A stretch of 12,369 nt of DNA from Chloroflexia bacterium (lineage in GTDB: Bacteria > Chloroflexota > Chloroflexia > QHBQ01 > JADMIH01). A program made the position numbers and the translations under genes. The stretch is from assembly GCA_025927935.1 (NCBI GenBank), contig JAICKM010000123.1:1-12369 (forward strand), in the 5' to 3' direction. Position 1 is the first letter of the stretch; every line of letters starts with the position of its first letter. The notes under the pieces are model-generated. The model saw nothing but the letters and a program-made list of their open reading frames with translations. It had not been told where the DNA came from and searched no databases. Of the stretch, positions 6,539 through 12,369 are shown piece after piece.

Positions 6539-6622
6539 GCCGCGTGGCCGGGGGACGTTGCGCGTGATCGATAGTGGGCCGGTTGGCCGGGGTTTGCCTC
6601 AGCCACCGGCCTCTTTGCACCG

Positions 6623-7171
6623 ATGAGCGCGCCCGAACGGCGAGGGCGACGGGCCAGCGTGTTCGGCAGCGCGACCACCCCGCCGGGGACTCCGGCCTAC
6701 GAAGAGGTGCGCCGCCTGGGCCGCCTGCTTGCAGAGGCGGGTTACGCGGTCTGCACCGGCGGCTACCTGGGCGCGATGGCCGCCGCCAGCCAGGGTGCGC
6801 GCGAGGCGGGCGGCCAGGCTATCGGCGTCACCGTGGCGCCGTGGGCCGACGCGCGCACGCCCAACCGCTGGCTCACGGAGGAAATCGCCACGACCACGCT
6901 GCATGAACGCCTGCAACGGCTGCTGGAAAGCGACGTGCTGCTGGGCGTGAGCGGCGGCGTGGGCACGCTGGCCGAGGTGACCCTGGGCTGGAATCTGCGC
7001 CAGAAGGGTGCCACGCGGGCGCCCCTGATCTTGATCGGCCCACAATGGCGGCGGGTGGTGGCGGCGCTCGCCGAGGCGCTGAGCATCCCGCCCGCCGACC
7101 TGGCCCTGCTAACGCTGGTCGATACGCCGGAGGACGCCGTGGCCCTGCTGCGCGCCCCTCACACACGCTAG
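6623..7171 (+). CDS. LOG-family (lysine decarboxylase-like Rossmann) nucleotide-binding protein
   Basis: The 182-residue product matches the LOG / TIGR00725-TIGR00730 superfamily, whose well-studied members are nucleotide phosphoribohydrolases that release cytokinin bases from their monophosphates. Visible are VFGSATTPPGTPAYEEVRRLGRLLAEAG (13-40), TGGYLGAMAAASQGAREAGG (45-64), LHERL with Arg96, and SGGVGTLAEV (110-119) with Glu118. The last block corresponds to the family motif PGGxGTxxE. The expected Pro is Ser110 and the Lys of the usual HERK is Leu97, but the Arg and Glu that correspond to catalytic positions are kept. The ATG at 6623 is the only start in the frame after the stop at 6572 and before the conserved region, but no Shine-Dalgarno precedes it. 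Only 16 bases separate it from the next gene. Family assignment is good; activity uncertain. Confidence 0.85.
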   Translation: MSAPERRGRRASVFGSATTPPGTPAYEEVRRLGRLLAEAGYAVCTGGYLGAMAAASQGAREAGGQAIGVTVAPWADARTPNRWLTEEIATTTLHERLQRLLESDVLLGVSGGVGTLAEVTLGWNLRQKGATRAPLILIGPQWRRVVAALAEALSIPPADLALLTLVDTPEDAVALLRAPHTR

Positions 7172-7187
7172 AATCCTGGGACATTCG

Positions 7188-8270
7188 ATGATGTACGACC
7201 CGATTACTCCGTCCGGCGCCGATCTGGCGGCGCTCGACCTGCCTGGCCTGACGCACACCCTGCGCGCCGCCGCCGAGGCTGTGGATATCGAACGCCGCTT
7301 GCCCTATGAGGGGCTGGCCGCCCTCACCGACCGGGGCCTGTGGGGCGCTCGTGTGCCCCGCGAGTACGGCGGCCTCGCCTTGACCGGCTCGCAACTGTTC
7401 GACGTGTGCGCGGCCATCGGCGCGGGCTGTGGCGTTACTGCCCTGCTGTACGCGCAACATCTCACGGCGCTACCGTTCCTGGCGCGCTGGGGCGGGCCGA
7501 ACGCGCCCGAATTGCTGACCGCCTGTGCTCAGGGGACGGCCATCCTCGGTCTCGCCAGCAGCCAGGCCACCCGGCGCCCCGGCGGGCCGGTGCAGGCCCG
7601 CCACGAGAGCACTCGCGTGCTGATGAGCGGCACCGTGCCCTGGTTCAGCGGCGCGGGCCTGATGACCCATGCCATGGTCGCCGCCGACGACCCCGCCACT
7701 AACCAGGAGGACGGCCTGGCCCTGGCCGTGGTGCCGTTCGGCCCGCCCGCTGTGGCTTTCTCGCCGCCCGCCGACCTGATCGTACTCGGCGGCAGCCAGA
7801 CGGTCTCGGCATCCTTCCGCGACCTGGACGTGACCGCCGGGTATTTGCAGGCCCCGCCCACGCGGGTGGGTGTGCGCGCGGCCATGGAGGGCGCCGAGGC
7901 GCCCCTGCGCGGCTTCAATTCGGGTCTGGCCCAGGCGGCGCTGGAGATCTGCGCCAACACCCCCTACGCGCCGCCCGAAACCCTGGGCGTGGTCGACCGG
8001 CTGAGCGTGCGGCTCGAATTGCTCTGCTCGGGCTTGCGTGGCGCGCTCGACAGCCCGGAGGCCGATCCCCGCGCCACCGAACTCAAGGTGGCGAGTATGC
8101 TCGACCTGCTCTGGGATCTGGGCCGCTTGGTGGTCAGCGCGGGCGCGGGGTCGTCGCTCAAGCGCGGCGCCCCGCACAATCGCCTGGCCCGCGAGATCCT
8201 CTACTATCAGGCGCGCACGCCCTACCCGTATATCGCGGGGCTGGTGGGGCTACAGCTTGGCGTGATTTGA
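7188..8270 (+). CDS. Acyl-CoA dehydrogenase-like flavoprotein, atypical C-terminus
   Basis: The 360-residue protein follows the acyl-CoA dehydrogenase fold: N-terminal helical domain with WGARVPREYGGLALTG (52-67), middle beta-domain with GLASSQATRRPGGP (121-134) and SGTVPWFSGAGLMTHAMVAA (147-166), and C-terminal helices. It is shorter than typical enzymes (about 380). Where classical members carry the flavin-contacting block and catalytic Glu, it has SAGAGSSLKRGAPHNRLAREILYYQARTPYPY (317-348), with no obvious Glu base. It may therefore act as a monooxygenase-like or other flavin enzyme of the superfamily rather than a true acyl-CoA dehydrogenase. Tandem ATGs stand at 7188 and 7191; the second is equally possible. 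It follows the LOG gene by 16 bases, so the two are likely co-transcribed. It converges with the LLM oxidoreductase 21 bases later. Confidence 0.85.
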   Translation: MMYDPITPSGADLAALDLPGLTHTLRAAAEAVDIERRLPYEGLAALTDRGLWGARVPREYGGLALTGSQLFDVCAAIGAGCGVTALLYAQHLTALPFLARWGGPNAPELLTACAQGTAILGLASSQATRRPGGPVQARHESTRVLMSGTVPWFSGAGLMTHAMVAADDPATNQEDGLALAVVPFGPPAVAFSPPADLIVLGGSQTVSASFRDLDVTAGYLQAPPTRVGVRAAMEGAEAPLRGFNSGLAQAALEICANTPYAPPETLGVVDRLSVRLELLCSGLRGALDSPEADPRATELKVASMLDLLWDLGRLVVSAGAGSSLKRGAPHNRLAREILYYQARTPYPYIAGLVGLQLGVI

Positions 8271-8278
8271 TACGGCGT

Positions 8279-8291
8279 CGGGGCCGCCCCG
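8279..8291. terminator. Short hairpin between convergent genes
   Basis: CGGGG, CCG, CCCCG forms a 5-bp GC stem in the 21 bases between two convergent stop codons. There is no T-tract, so termination is only a possibility. Confidence 0.25.
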
Positions 8292-9134
8292 CTATTCGAC
8301 AATCCGTGGCGGCCCCTGCTCGATGCGCTTGCGCACCGCAGCCACATCCACCGGATATTCCCAGCGGCTTTCCATCCACCAGGTCGCGCCCGCTTCGGCC
8401 CATGGGCGGACAGTATCTTCCGCCTTCGCGGGATCGTCGCCGGGCGTCTGGCCCTCCCACACAATGTCGAAGGGAGTCGTGACGGTGCGCTGCTCGGCGA
8501 TAGCCGCCCTGATGTCGCGGATGTCCGCCGGAGTGATTTCGCCGGTGGATCCGTCCGGGTTGACCTTGGCCGGAAGCAGGCCGTCGTAGCGCAGGGCACG
8601 GCCCATCGACTTTGCGCTCGGCCATGCGCCGACCACCCAGATCGGGATGCGCGGCGACTGGACGGGCGGCGGCAGGAACGTCATCTCCTCCACCTGATAG
8701 TGCCGTCCGTGGTAACTGAAAGGCCGGCCGCTCCAGAGGCCGGTCAGGATCTCCAGGCTTTCGTCCAGCAACTGGGCACGGGTTTTGCGATCCGTCGGTT
8801 CGCCCACTTTGCCGAAGCCGCCGTCGTCGAGCGCGCCCAGCCCCACCGGAAGGATCAGCCGCCCGCCCGACAGGTGGTCCACCGTCACCGTCTCGCGGGC
8901 CACCTTCCAGGGCCGGCGCCGGGACAGCGGCGTCAACACCGCGCCCAGCCGCACCCGCTCGGTGCGCATGGCGATCGCGGCCAGCATCGCCCAGGGATCG
9001 TACATCGGCCCGACCGTCTCGATGTAGATGCCGTCCCAGTAAAAGACGCCGTCCCAGCCCGCCTGCTCCGCCGCCTGGGCCATCGCGATCAACTCCTCGA
9101 CGCTGCCGCCGGGCATGATGAAACCATATTGCAT
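8292..9134 (-). CDS. LLM-class (luciferase-like) flavin/F420-dependent oxidoreductase
   Basis: The 280-residue product is a TIM-barrel enzyme of the bacterial luciferase-like family, which uses FMN or coenzyme F420 for monooxygenation or hydride transfer. Signature segments are QYGFIMPGGSVEELIAMAQAAEQAGWDGVFYWD (2-34), RVRLGAVLTPLSRRRPWKVARETVTVDHLSGGRL (60-93) and the later PRIPIWVVGAWPSAKSMGRALRYDGLLP. No residue seen here decides between FMN and F420. The ATG at 9134 is preferred to one 18 bases upstream because an AGGGGAG Shine-Dalgarno sits 7-8 bases before it and homology begins at MQYGF. It has its own promoter (-10 at 9182-9187) and is monocistronic in appearance. Substrate unknown. 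Confidence 0.92.
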   Translation of the reverse strand: MQYGFIMPGGSVEELIAMAQAAEQAGWDGVFYWDGIYIETVGPMYDPWAMLAAIAMRTERVRLGAVLTPLSRRRPWKVARETVTVDHLSGGRLILPVGLGALDDGGFGKVGEPTDRKTRAQLLDESLEILTGLWSGRPFSYHGRHYQVEEMTFLPPPVQSPRIPIWVVGAWPSAKSMGRALRYDGLLPAKVNPDGSTGEITPADIRDIRAAIAEQRTVTTPFDIVWEGQTPGDDPAKAEDTVRPWAEAGATWWMESRWEYPVDVAAVRKRIEQGPPRIVE

Positions 9135-9181
9135 CGGATTCTCCCCTCTCATGTATGTGGGCCTTGAAGTTTCGCTATCCT

Positions 9182-9214
9182 ATTATACAAGCAGATTCTT
9201 GACAGGTTGTGTCA
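9182..9214 (-). promoter_or_regulatory. Probable promoter and small palindrome of the LLM oxidoreductase gene
   Basis: On the minus strand a perfect TATAAT (9187-9182) lies 47 bases before the ATG at 9134. The sequence 17 bases upstream (ACAACC) is a poor -35. Over the -35 position lies TGACA, GGTTG, TGTCA (9200-9214), a 5-base-arm inverted repeat that could be an activator or repressor site. The weak -35 would suit an activated promoter. Confidence 0.45.
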
Positions 9215-9226
9215 GGTTTTTCCAGG

Positions 9227-9294
9227 GGCGCTCCCATTGGAGCGCCGGACAGACTCGCTACTGTAGTGTGTGGGGGCCGGTTGCAAACCGGCCC
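9227..9294. repeat. Tandem pair of GC-rich hairpins
   Basis: Two perfect hairpins stand 27 bases apart in the spacer 9135-9349: GGCGCTCC, loop CATT, GGAGCGCC (9227-9246), and GGGCCGGTT, loop GCA, AACCGGCCC (9274-9294). They lie downstream of the membrane protein stop at 9350 and upstream of the LLM promoter. They could end the former transcript, though neither is followed by a T-run on the minus strand. The second has the look of a dispersed repeat. Confidence 0.5.
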
Positions 9295-9349
9295 GGCTGC
9301 CATCGACATGACTGAGGTGGACAAAGAGGGGGCTTGCCGGATGCTGAGT

Positions 9350-10027
9350 CTAACTGCGCGAGACGCGGTCACGGGGCGGGGGAGCGACGCCGCGCTGGGC
9401 CTCGCGGAGCGCGCGGTTCTGGGCGCGTTGTTCGCGCACCAGGGCACGGATCTGCCGCTCCAGCCCCTTGGCCCGCTCCGAGTCGGGTGTCTCGGTAGCG
9501 GCGGTGGGCTTGCCGTGGGCCACATCGACCAGCAGCCGCCATGAGGCCAGCGCCGCCACGAACAGCATCACCATGAGCAGGTCGGCTAGCCAGACCAGGG
9601 CGAGGGGATCGCCGGCACCCAGCGCAAACGCGCACCGGATCAGTAGGATATCCAGCAGCGCCGGGGCAATGAGCCAGGGCAGAAAGGCCCGCGCCCACCC
9701 ATAGCGCGCCCGCCCGCGCACCAGTTGCAGCATGTGGCTGCCGGGCAAGAGCAAAGCGATCAGGCCGACGGCCCCTACTGCCCAGGCGGAGTTCGCTGCG
9801 GACTCATCCGGCAGCAGCAGGAGCAGGGCCGCGAAGAAGACGGTGAGAAAGAGTGTGAAGGCCAGCTTGGTGGCGCTGCGCAGGGGCATCTTTTCGTCCC
9901 GGATCAGGATGTTGAGGTTGTAGGAGATCGCCACGAACAGCAGCCCAGTGAAGGTCGCCGCTCCGGCGGCTGTCGCTAGGAAGAAGTCATGCCAGCGCAT
10001 CAGCAGCGCATCGAAAGTTGGGTCCAT
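9350..10027 (-). CDS. Five-helix integral membrane protein with coiled-coil tail, function unknown
   Basis: The 225-residue protein has five hydrophobic segments, about residues 15-35, 53-73, 81-99, 114-132 and 142-164, separated by short loops rich in Arg/Lys. A hydrophilic C-terminus contains a heptad-like stretch (SERAKGLERQIRALVREQRAQNRALREAQRG, 183-213) suggesting a coiled coil and possible oligomerisation. There is no signal peptide, metal motif or transporter signature. The pattern MRWHDFFLATAAGAATFTGLLFVAISYNL resembles small uncharacterised bacterial membrane proteins I cannot name further. The ATG at 10027 is preceded by AGGAGG at a slightly long 12-base spacing, with GGGGA closer in. 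It is divergent from dnaK with 281 bases between the two starts. Confidence 0.8.
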   Translation of the reverse strand: MDPTFDALLMRWHDFFLATAAGAATFTGLLFVAISYNLNILIRDEKMPLRSATKLAFTLFLTVFFAALLLLLPDESAANSAWAVGAVGLIALLLPGSHMLQLVRGRARYGWARAFLPWLIAPALLDILLIRCAFALGAGDPLALVWLADLLMVMLFVAALASWRLLVDVAHGKPTAATETPDSERAKGLERQIRALVREQRAQNRALREAQRGVAPPPRDRVSRS

Positions 10028-10177
10028 GGCTGTCCCCGGCCTCCTGGTACTTGGGTTTATGGAACTGGAACCCGGCCCCGCTATCTGGCTAAGGCGCAGT
10101 GCAAGCTAATTGCGCCGGTTGCCTGCAATCTCTAACGGAACGCTAACATATCTCTATCGGGGTTCTAGTGTTCCACC

Positions 10178-10187
10178 CAGTATACTG
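10178..10187 (+). promoter_or_regulatory. Candidate -10 region of dnaK
   Basis: TATACT at 10181-10186 is a good -10 and lies inside the perfect palindrome CAGTATACTG. No -35 with acceptable match stands 16-18 bases upstream. If used, the leader of dnaK would be about 115 bases long. No CIRCE (TTAGCACTC-N9-GAGTGCTAA) is visible between 10028 and 10308. Confidence 0.35.
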
Positions 10188-10209
10188 TATGTAACGCATG
10201 AGCGACAGG

Positions 10210-10244
10210 GTGAGCAGCGCGAGAGCTACACGCTCTGTGCTCAC
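10210..10244 (+). promoter_or_regulatory. Stem-loop in the dnaK leader
   Basis: An outer 7-bp stem (GTGAGCA 10210-10216, TGCTCAC 10238-10244) and an inner 5-bp stem (AGAGC 10222-10226, GCTCT 10232-10236, loop TACAC) are joined by an asymmetric interior loop. It lies about 50 bases before the AGGAGG of dnaK, so it does not hide the ribosome-binding site directly. A role in mRNA stability or protein binding is possible but unproven. Confidence 0.4.
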
Positions 10245-10308
10245 GCTTTGAATCGCCATTATTGAGCGCCTCATTTGGTGGGGCGACTTCTTTAGGAGGA
10301 TTAGTTTT

Positions 10309-12225
10309 ATGGCTAGAGTAATTGGTATCGACCTGGGGACGACGAACTCGGTCGTATCCGTGCTTGAAGGCGGGGAGCCGACGGTAATCCCCAACGCCGA
10401 AGGCAGCCGGCTCACGCCGTCCGTCGTCGCGATGTCGAAGTCCGGGGAGCGGCTGGTCGGCCAGGTGGCGAAGCGCCAGGCGATCACCAACCCGGAGAAT
10501 ACCGTCTTTTCGATCAAGCGCTTCATGGGCCGCAAGTTCAACGAACCGGAAGTGCAGCGCGATATGAAACTGGTGCCCTACAAGGTTAGCGCGGCGCCCA
10601 ACGGCGACGTGCAGGTCTGGATGGGTGGCCGCGCCTATAGCCCGCCCGAGATTTCGGCCATGATTCTGCAAAAGCTAAAGCAGGATGCCGAGACCTATCT
10701 GGGTGAGACCGTGACCCAGGCCGTTATTACCGTGCCCGCCTACTTCAACGACAGCCAGCGCAACGCGACCAAGGACGCGGGGCGTATTGCCGGTCTCGAA
10801 GTGCTGCGCATCATCAACGAGCCGACGGCGGCGGCGCTGGCCTATGGCCTGGACAAGAACGACAAGGAAGAGGAACTGGCCGTCTATGACCTGGGCGGCG
10901 GGACCTACGACATCAGCATCCTGCGTATGGCCGAGGGTGTGTTCGAGGTCGGATCGACCAACGGCGATACGCACCTGGGCGGTGACGACTTCGACCAGCG
11001 CATTATCGACTGGCTGGCCGATGAGTTCAAGAAGGAGCAGGGCATCGACCTGCGCCAGGACCGCATGGCCTTGCAGCGCCTGAAGGAGGCTGCGGAACGC
11101 GCCAAGATTGAGCTTTCGACCACGCAATCGACCGAAGTGAACCTGCCGTTTATCACAGCGGACGCCAGTGGCCCCAAGCATATGAACATCACCCTGACCC
11201 GCTCCAAGCTGGAGCAGTTGGTCGGCGATCTGATCCAGAAGACCATCCCGCCGATGAAGCGGGCGCTGGAAGATGCCCGGCTGAAGGCCAACCAGATCGA
11301 TGAAGTGCTGCTGGTCGGCGGCCAGACGCGCATGCCGAAGGTCCAGGACGAAGTGCGCAACTTCTTCGGCAAGGACCCGCATCGCGGTATTAACCCGGAC
11401 GAAGTGGTGGCTATTGGCGCCGCCATCCAGGCCGGCGTGCTACAGGGCGAGGTGAAGGGCATCTTGCTGGTCGACGTGACCCCGCTGACCCTCAGCGTCG
11501 AGACGCTGGGCGGTGTGTCCACGCCGATGATCACCCGTAACACGGCGATCCCGACCAAGAAGAGCGAGACCTACTCGACGGCAAGCGACAACCAGCCGAG
11601 TGTGGAGATCCACGTGCTGCAAGGTGAGCGCCCGATGGCCTCCGAGAACAAGAGCCTGGGCCGTTTCATCCTCGACGGGATTCCGCCCGCGCCGCGCGGC
11701 GTGCCGCAGGTCGAAGTGACCTTCGACATCGACGCGAACGGCATCTTGAACGTGACGGCCCGCGATAAGGCAAGCGGCAAGGAGCAGAAGATCACTATCA
11801 CGGCCTCCTCCGGCCTGAGCAAGGACGAAGTGGACCGCATGGTGAAGGAAGCTGAGGCCCACGCCGAGGAAGACAAGCGCCGCCGCGACCTGATCGAGGC
11901 GCGCAACCAGGCCGACTCGCTGATCTACTCGACCGAGAAAACGTTGCAGGAATACGGTGATAAGATCTCGGCCGATGTGAAGAGCGACGTGGAGCAGAAA
12001 CTGGCCGCGTTGCGCGAAGCCCGCGAAGCCGACGATGTGAGCCGCATCACCGCGGCGGTGCAGGATCTGGCCCAGGCGTCTCAGAAGATCGGCGAGGCCA
12101 TGTACGGCCAGCCGGGCGCCGATGGATCGGGCGCGGAGGCCGGCGCCGGGGCCGGCGCGGCTGCCGGCGGCTACAACCCGCCGAGCGACGAAGGCACCGT
12201 CGAAGGCGAGTTCCGCGAAGTCTAA
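10309..12225 (+). CDS. dnaK: Molecular chaperone DnaK (Hsp70)
   Basis: This ATP-driven chaperone binds hydrophobic peptide segments of unfolded proteins and works with DnaJ and GrpE in the cytoplasm. The 638 residues are full length. The ATPase domain starts with [13 protein letters not shown] (4-16), has [13 protein letters not shown] and the phosphate-binding [10 protein letters not shown] (normally Phe at the Tyr), then [11 protein letters not shown] and LVGGQTRMP. The linker and substrate domain show [20 protein letters not shown] and [24 protein letters not shown] helical lid, a Gly/Ala-rich linker and the tail [11 protein letters not shown] close it. The segment after [20 protein letters not shown] contains the insert that most Gram-positive DnaKs lack. 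AGGAGG stands 9 bases before the ATG. No grpE, dnaJ or hrcA lies within the window; it appears as a single gene followed by a strong terminator. Confidence 0.99.
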   Translation: MARVIGIDLGTTNSVVSVLEGGEPTVIPNAEGSRLTPSVVAMSKSGERLVGQVAKRQAITNPENTVFSIKRFMGRKFNEPEVQRDMKLVPYKVSAAPNGDVQVWMGGRAYSPPEISAMILQKLKQDAETYLGETVTQAVITVPAYFNDSQRNATKDAGRIAGLEVLRIINEPTAAALAYGLDKNDKEEELAVYDLGGGTYDISILRMAEGVFEVGSTNGDTHLGGDDFDQRIIDWLADEFKKEQGIDLRQDRMALQRLKEAAERAKIELSTTQSTEVNLPFITADASGPKHMNITLTRSKLEQLVGDLIQKTIPPMKRALEDARLKANQIDEVLLVGGQTRMPKVQDEVRNFFGKDPHRGINPDEVVAIGAAIQAGVLQGEVKGILLVDVTPLTLSVETLGGVSTPMITRNTAIPTKKSETYSTASDNQPSVEIHVLQGERPMASENKSLGRFILDGIPPAPRGVPQVEVTFDIDANGILNVTARDKASGKEQKITITASSGLSKDEVDRMVKEAEAHAEEDKRRRDLIEARNQADSLIYSTEKTLQEYGDKISADVKSDVEQKLAALREAREADDVSRITAAVQDLAQASQKIGEAMYGQPGADGSGAEAGAGAGAAAGGYNPPSDEGTVEGEFREV

Positions 12226-12247
12226 CCGCCTGTTCGGCTGACAAATC

Positions 12248-12290
12248 CGCCGCCGGGGATGCAGGGTGCATCCCCGGCGGCGCTTTCTTC
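12248..12290 (+). terminator. Strong intrinsic terminator of dnaK
   Basis: A perfect 16-bp stem (12248-12263 pairing with 12267-12282) with loop GGG is followed by CTTTCTTC. It begins 23 bases after the dnaK stop and marks the end of the transcript, so dnaK is not co-transcribed with what follows. The T-rich stretch is interrupted by C, but the stem is exceptionally stable. Confidence 0.9.
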
Positions 12291-12296
12291 CCCTCC

Positions 12297-12324
12297 ATTA
12301 AAGTTTTCGGGCAAAAACTTTAAT
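12297..12324. repeat. AT-rich perfect inverted repeat, possible operator
   Basis: ATTAAAGTTTT (12297-12307) and AAAACTTTAAT (12314-12324) are perfect 11-base arms around a 6-base spacer, in sharp contrast to the GC-rich surroundings. A TATAGT (12340-12345) lies 15 bases downstream. The repeat thus falls at the -35 side of a possible promoter for a gene beyond the window edge. It may be a regulator binding site. Confidence 0.55.
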
Positions 12325-12369
12325 CGGCGGCCTCGCCGTTATAGTTTGCTTTCATCCGTGCAAGGCGAC

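Noticed and set aside
10093..10116. GGCGCA / TGCGCC inverted repeat between the membrane protein gene and dnaK
   Set aside because: Six-base arms around a 12-base loop are weak and are expected by chance in GC-rich DNA.
10247..10276. Sigma-32-like promoter upstream of dnaK (TTTGAAT, 15 bases, CCTCATTT)
   Set aside because: The match is partial, it lies only about 30 bases from the ATG, and sigma-32 is essentially a proteobacterial factor, which the rest of the window does not suggest.
12121..12180. Gly/Ala-rich repeat in the dnaK 3' end
   Set aside because: A disordered Gly/Ala-rich linker before the acidic tail is ordinary for DnaK.

Overview
The window looks like chromosomal DNA from a GC-rich, free-living bacterium. 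The mix of a sigma-54 factor, a DnaK carrying the insert typical of Gram-negative-type DnaKs, an LLM-class flavin/F420 oxidoreductase, LOG-like and acyl-CoA dehydrogenase-like genes, and many GC-rich intergenic hairpins would fit Chloroflexota (Anaerolineae-like). That placement is inference from gene style only. No phage, transposase, CRISPR, tRNA or rRNA signal was found.

Layout. Positions 1-918 (+) hold the C-terminal two thirds of sigma-54 RpoN, ending just upstream of a nested inverted repeat (923-987). Facing it on the minus strand is a compact three-gene unit, TetR regulator (3817-3143), cytochrome P450 (3104-1815) and DUF2071 protein (1779-994). The gaps are 38 and 35 bases and every start has a clear Shine-Dalgarno. 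The TetR gene has an excellent sigma-70 promoter (TATAAT, 17-base spacer), a 10-bp-arm palindrome over its start point and a second related palindrome upstream of -35. This looks like a self-repressing, inducible oxidation module.

The 338-base gap at 3818-4155 holds this control region, a structured repeat-like block (about 3949-4010) and a strong forward promoter (4071-4100). That promoter drives an unrecognised 131-residue protein (4156-4551), closed by a clean intrinsic terminator (4584-4609). Then on the plus strand come an FAD-dependent oxidoreductase of the HemY/amine oxidase type (4688-6034), a small single-pass membrane protein with a GTG start (6122-6538), a LOG/lysine-decarboxylase-like nucleotide-binding protein (6623-7171) and, 16 bases later, a degenerate-looking acyl-CoA dehydrogenase homologue (7188-8270). 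An LLM-class oxidoreductase (9134-8292) converges on the last of these.

The gap at 9135-9349 carries a promoter and two hairpins. A five-helix membrane protein with a coiled-coil tail (10027-9350) lies divergent from dnaK (10309-12225). DnaK has no grpE or dnaJ next to it inside the window and no visible CIRCE operator. It has a stem-loop in its leader and a very strong terminator (12248-12290). The window ends in an AT-rich perfect inverted repeat that probably belongs to the control region of the next gene.

The best candidate for something undescribed is the TetR-P450-DUF2071 unit. It combines twin operators, a P450 whose heme-binding loop departs from consensus at two glycines, and a DUF2071 partner of unknown function.
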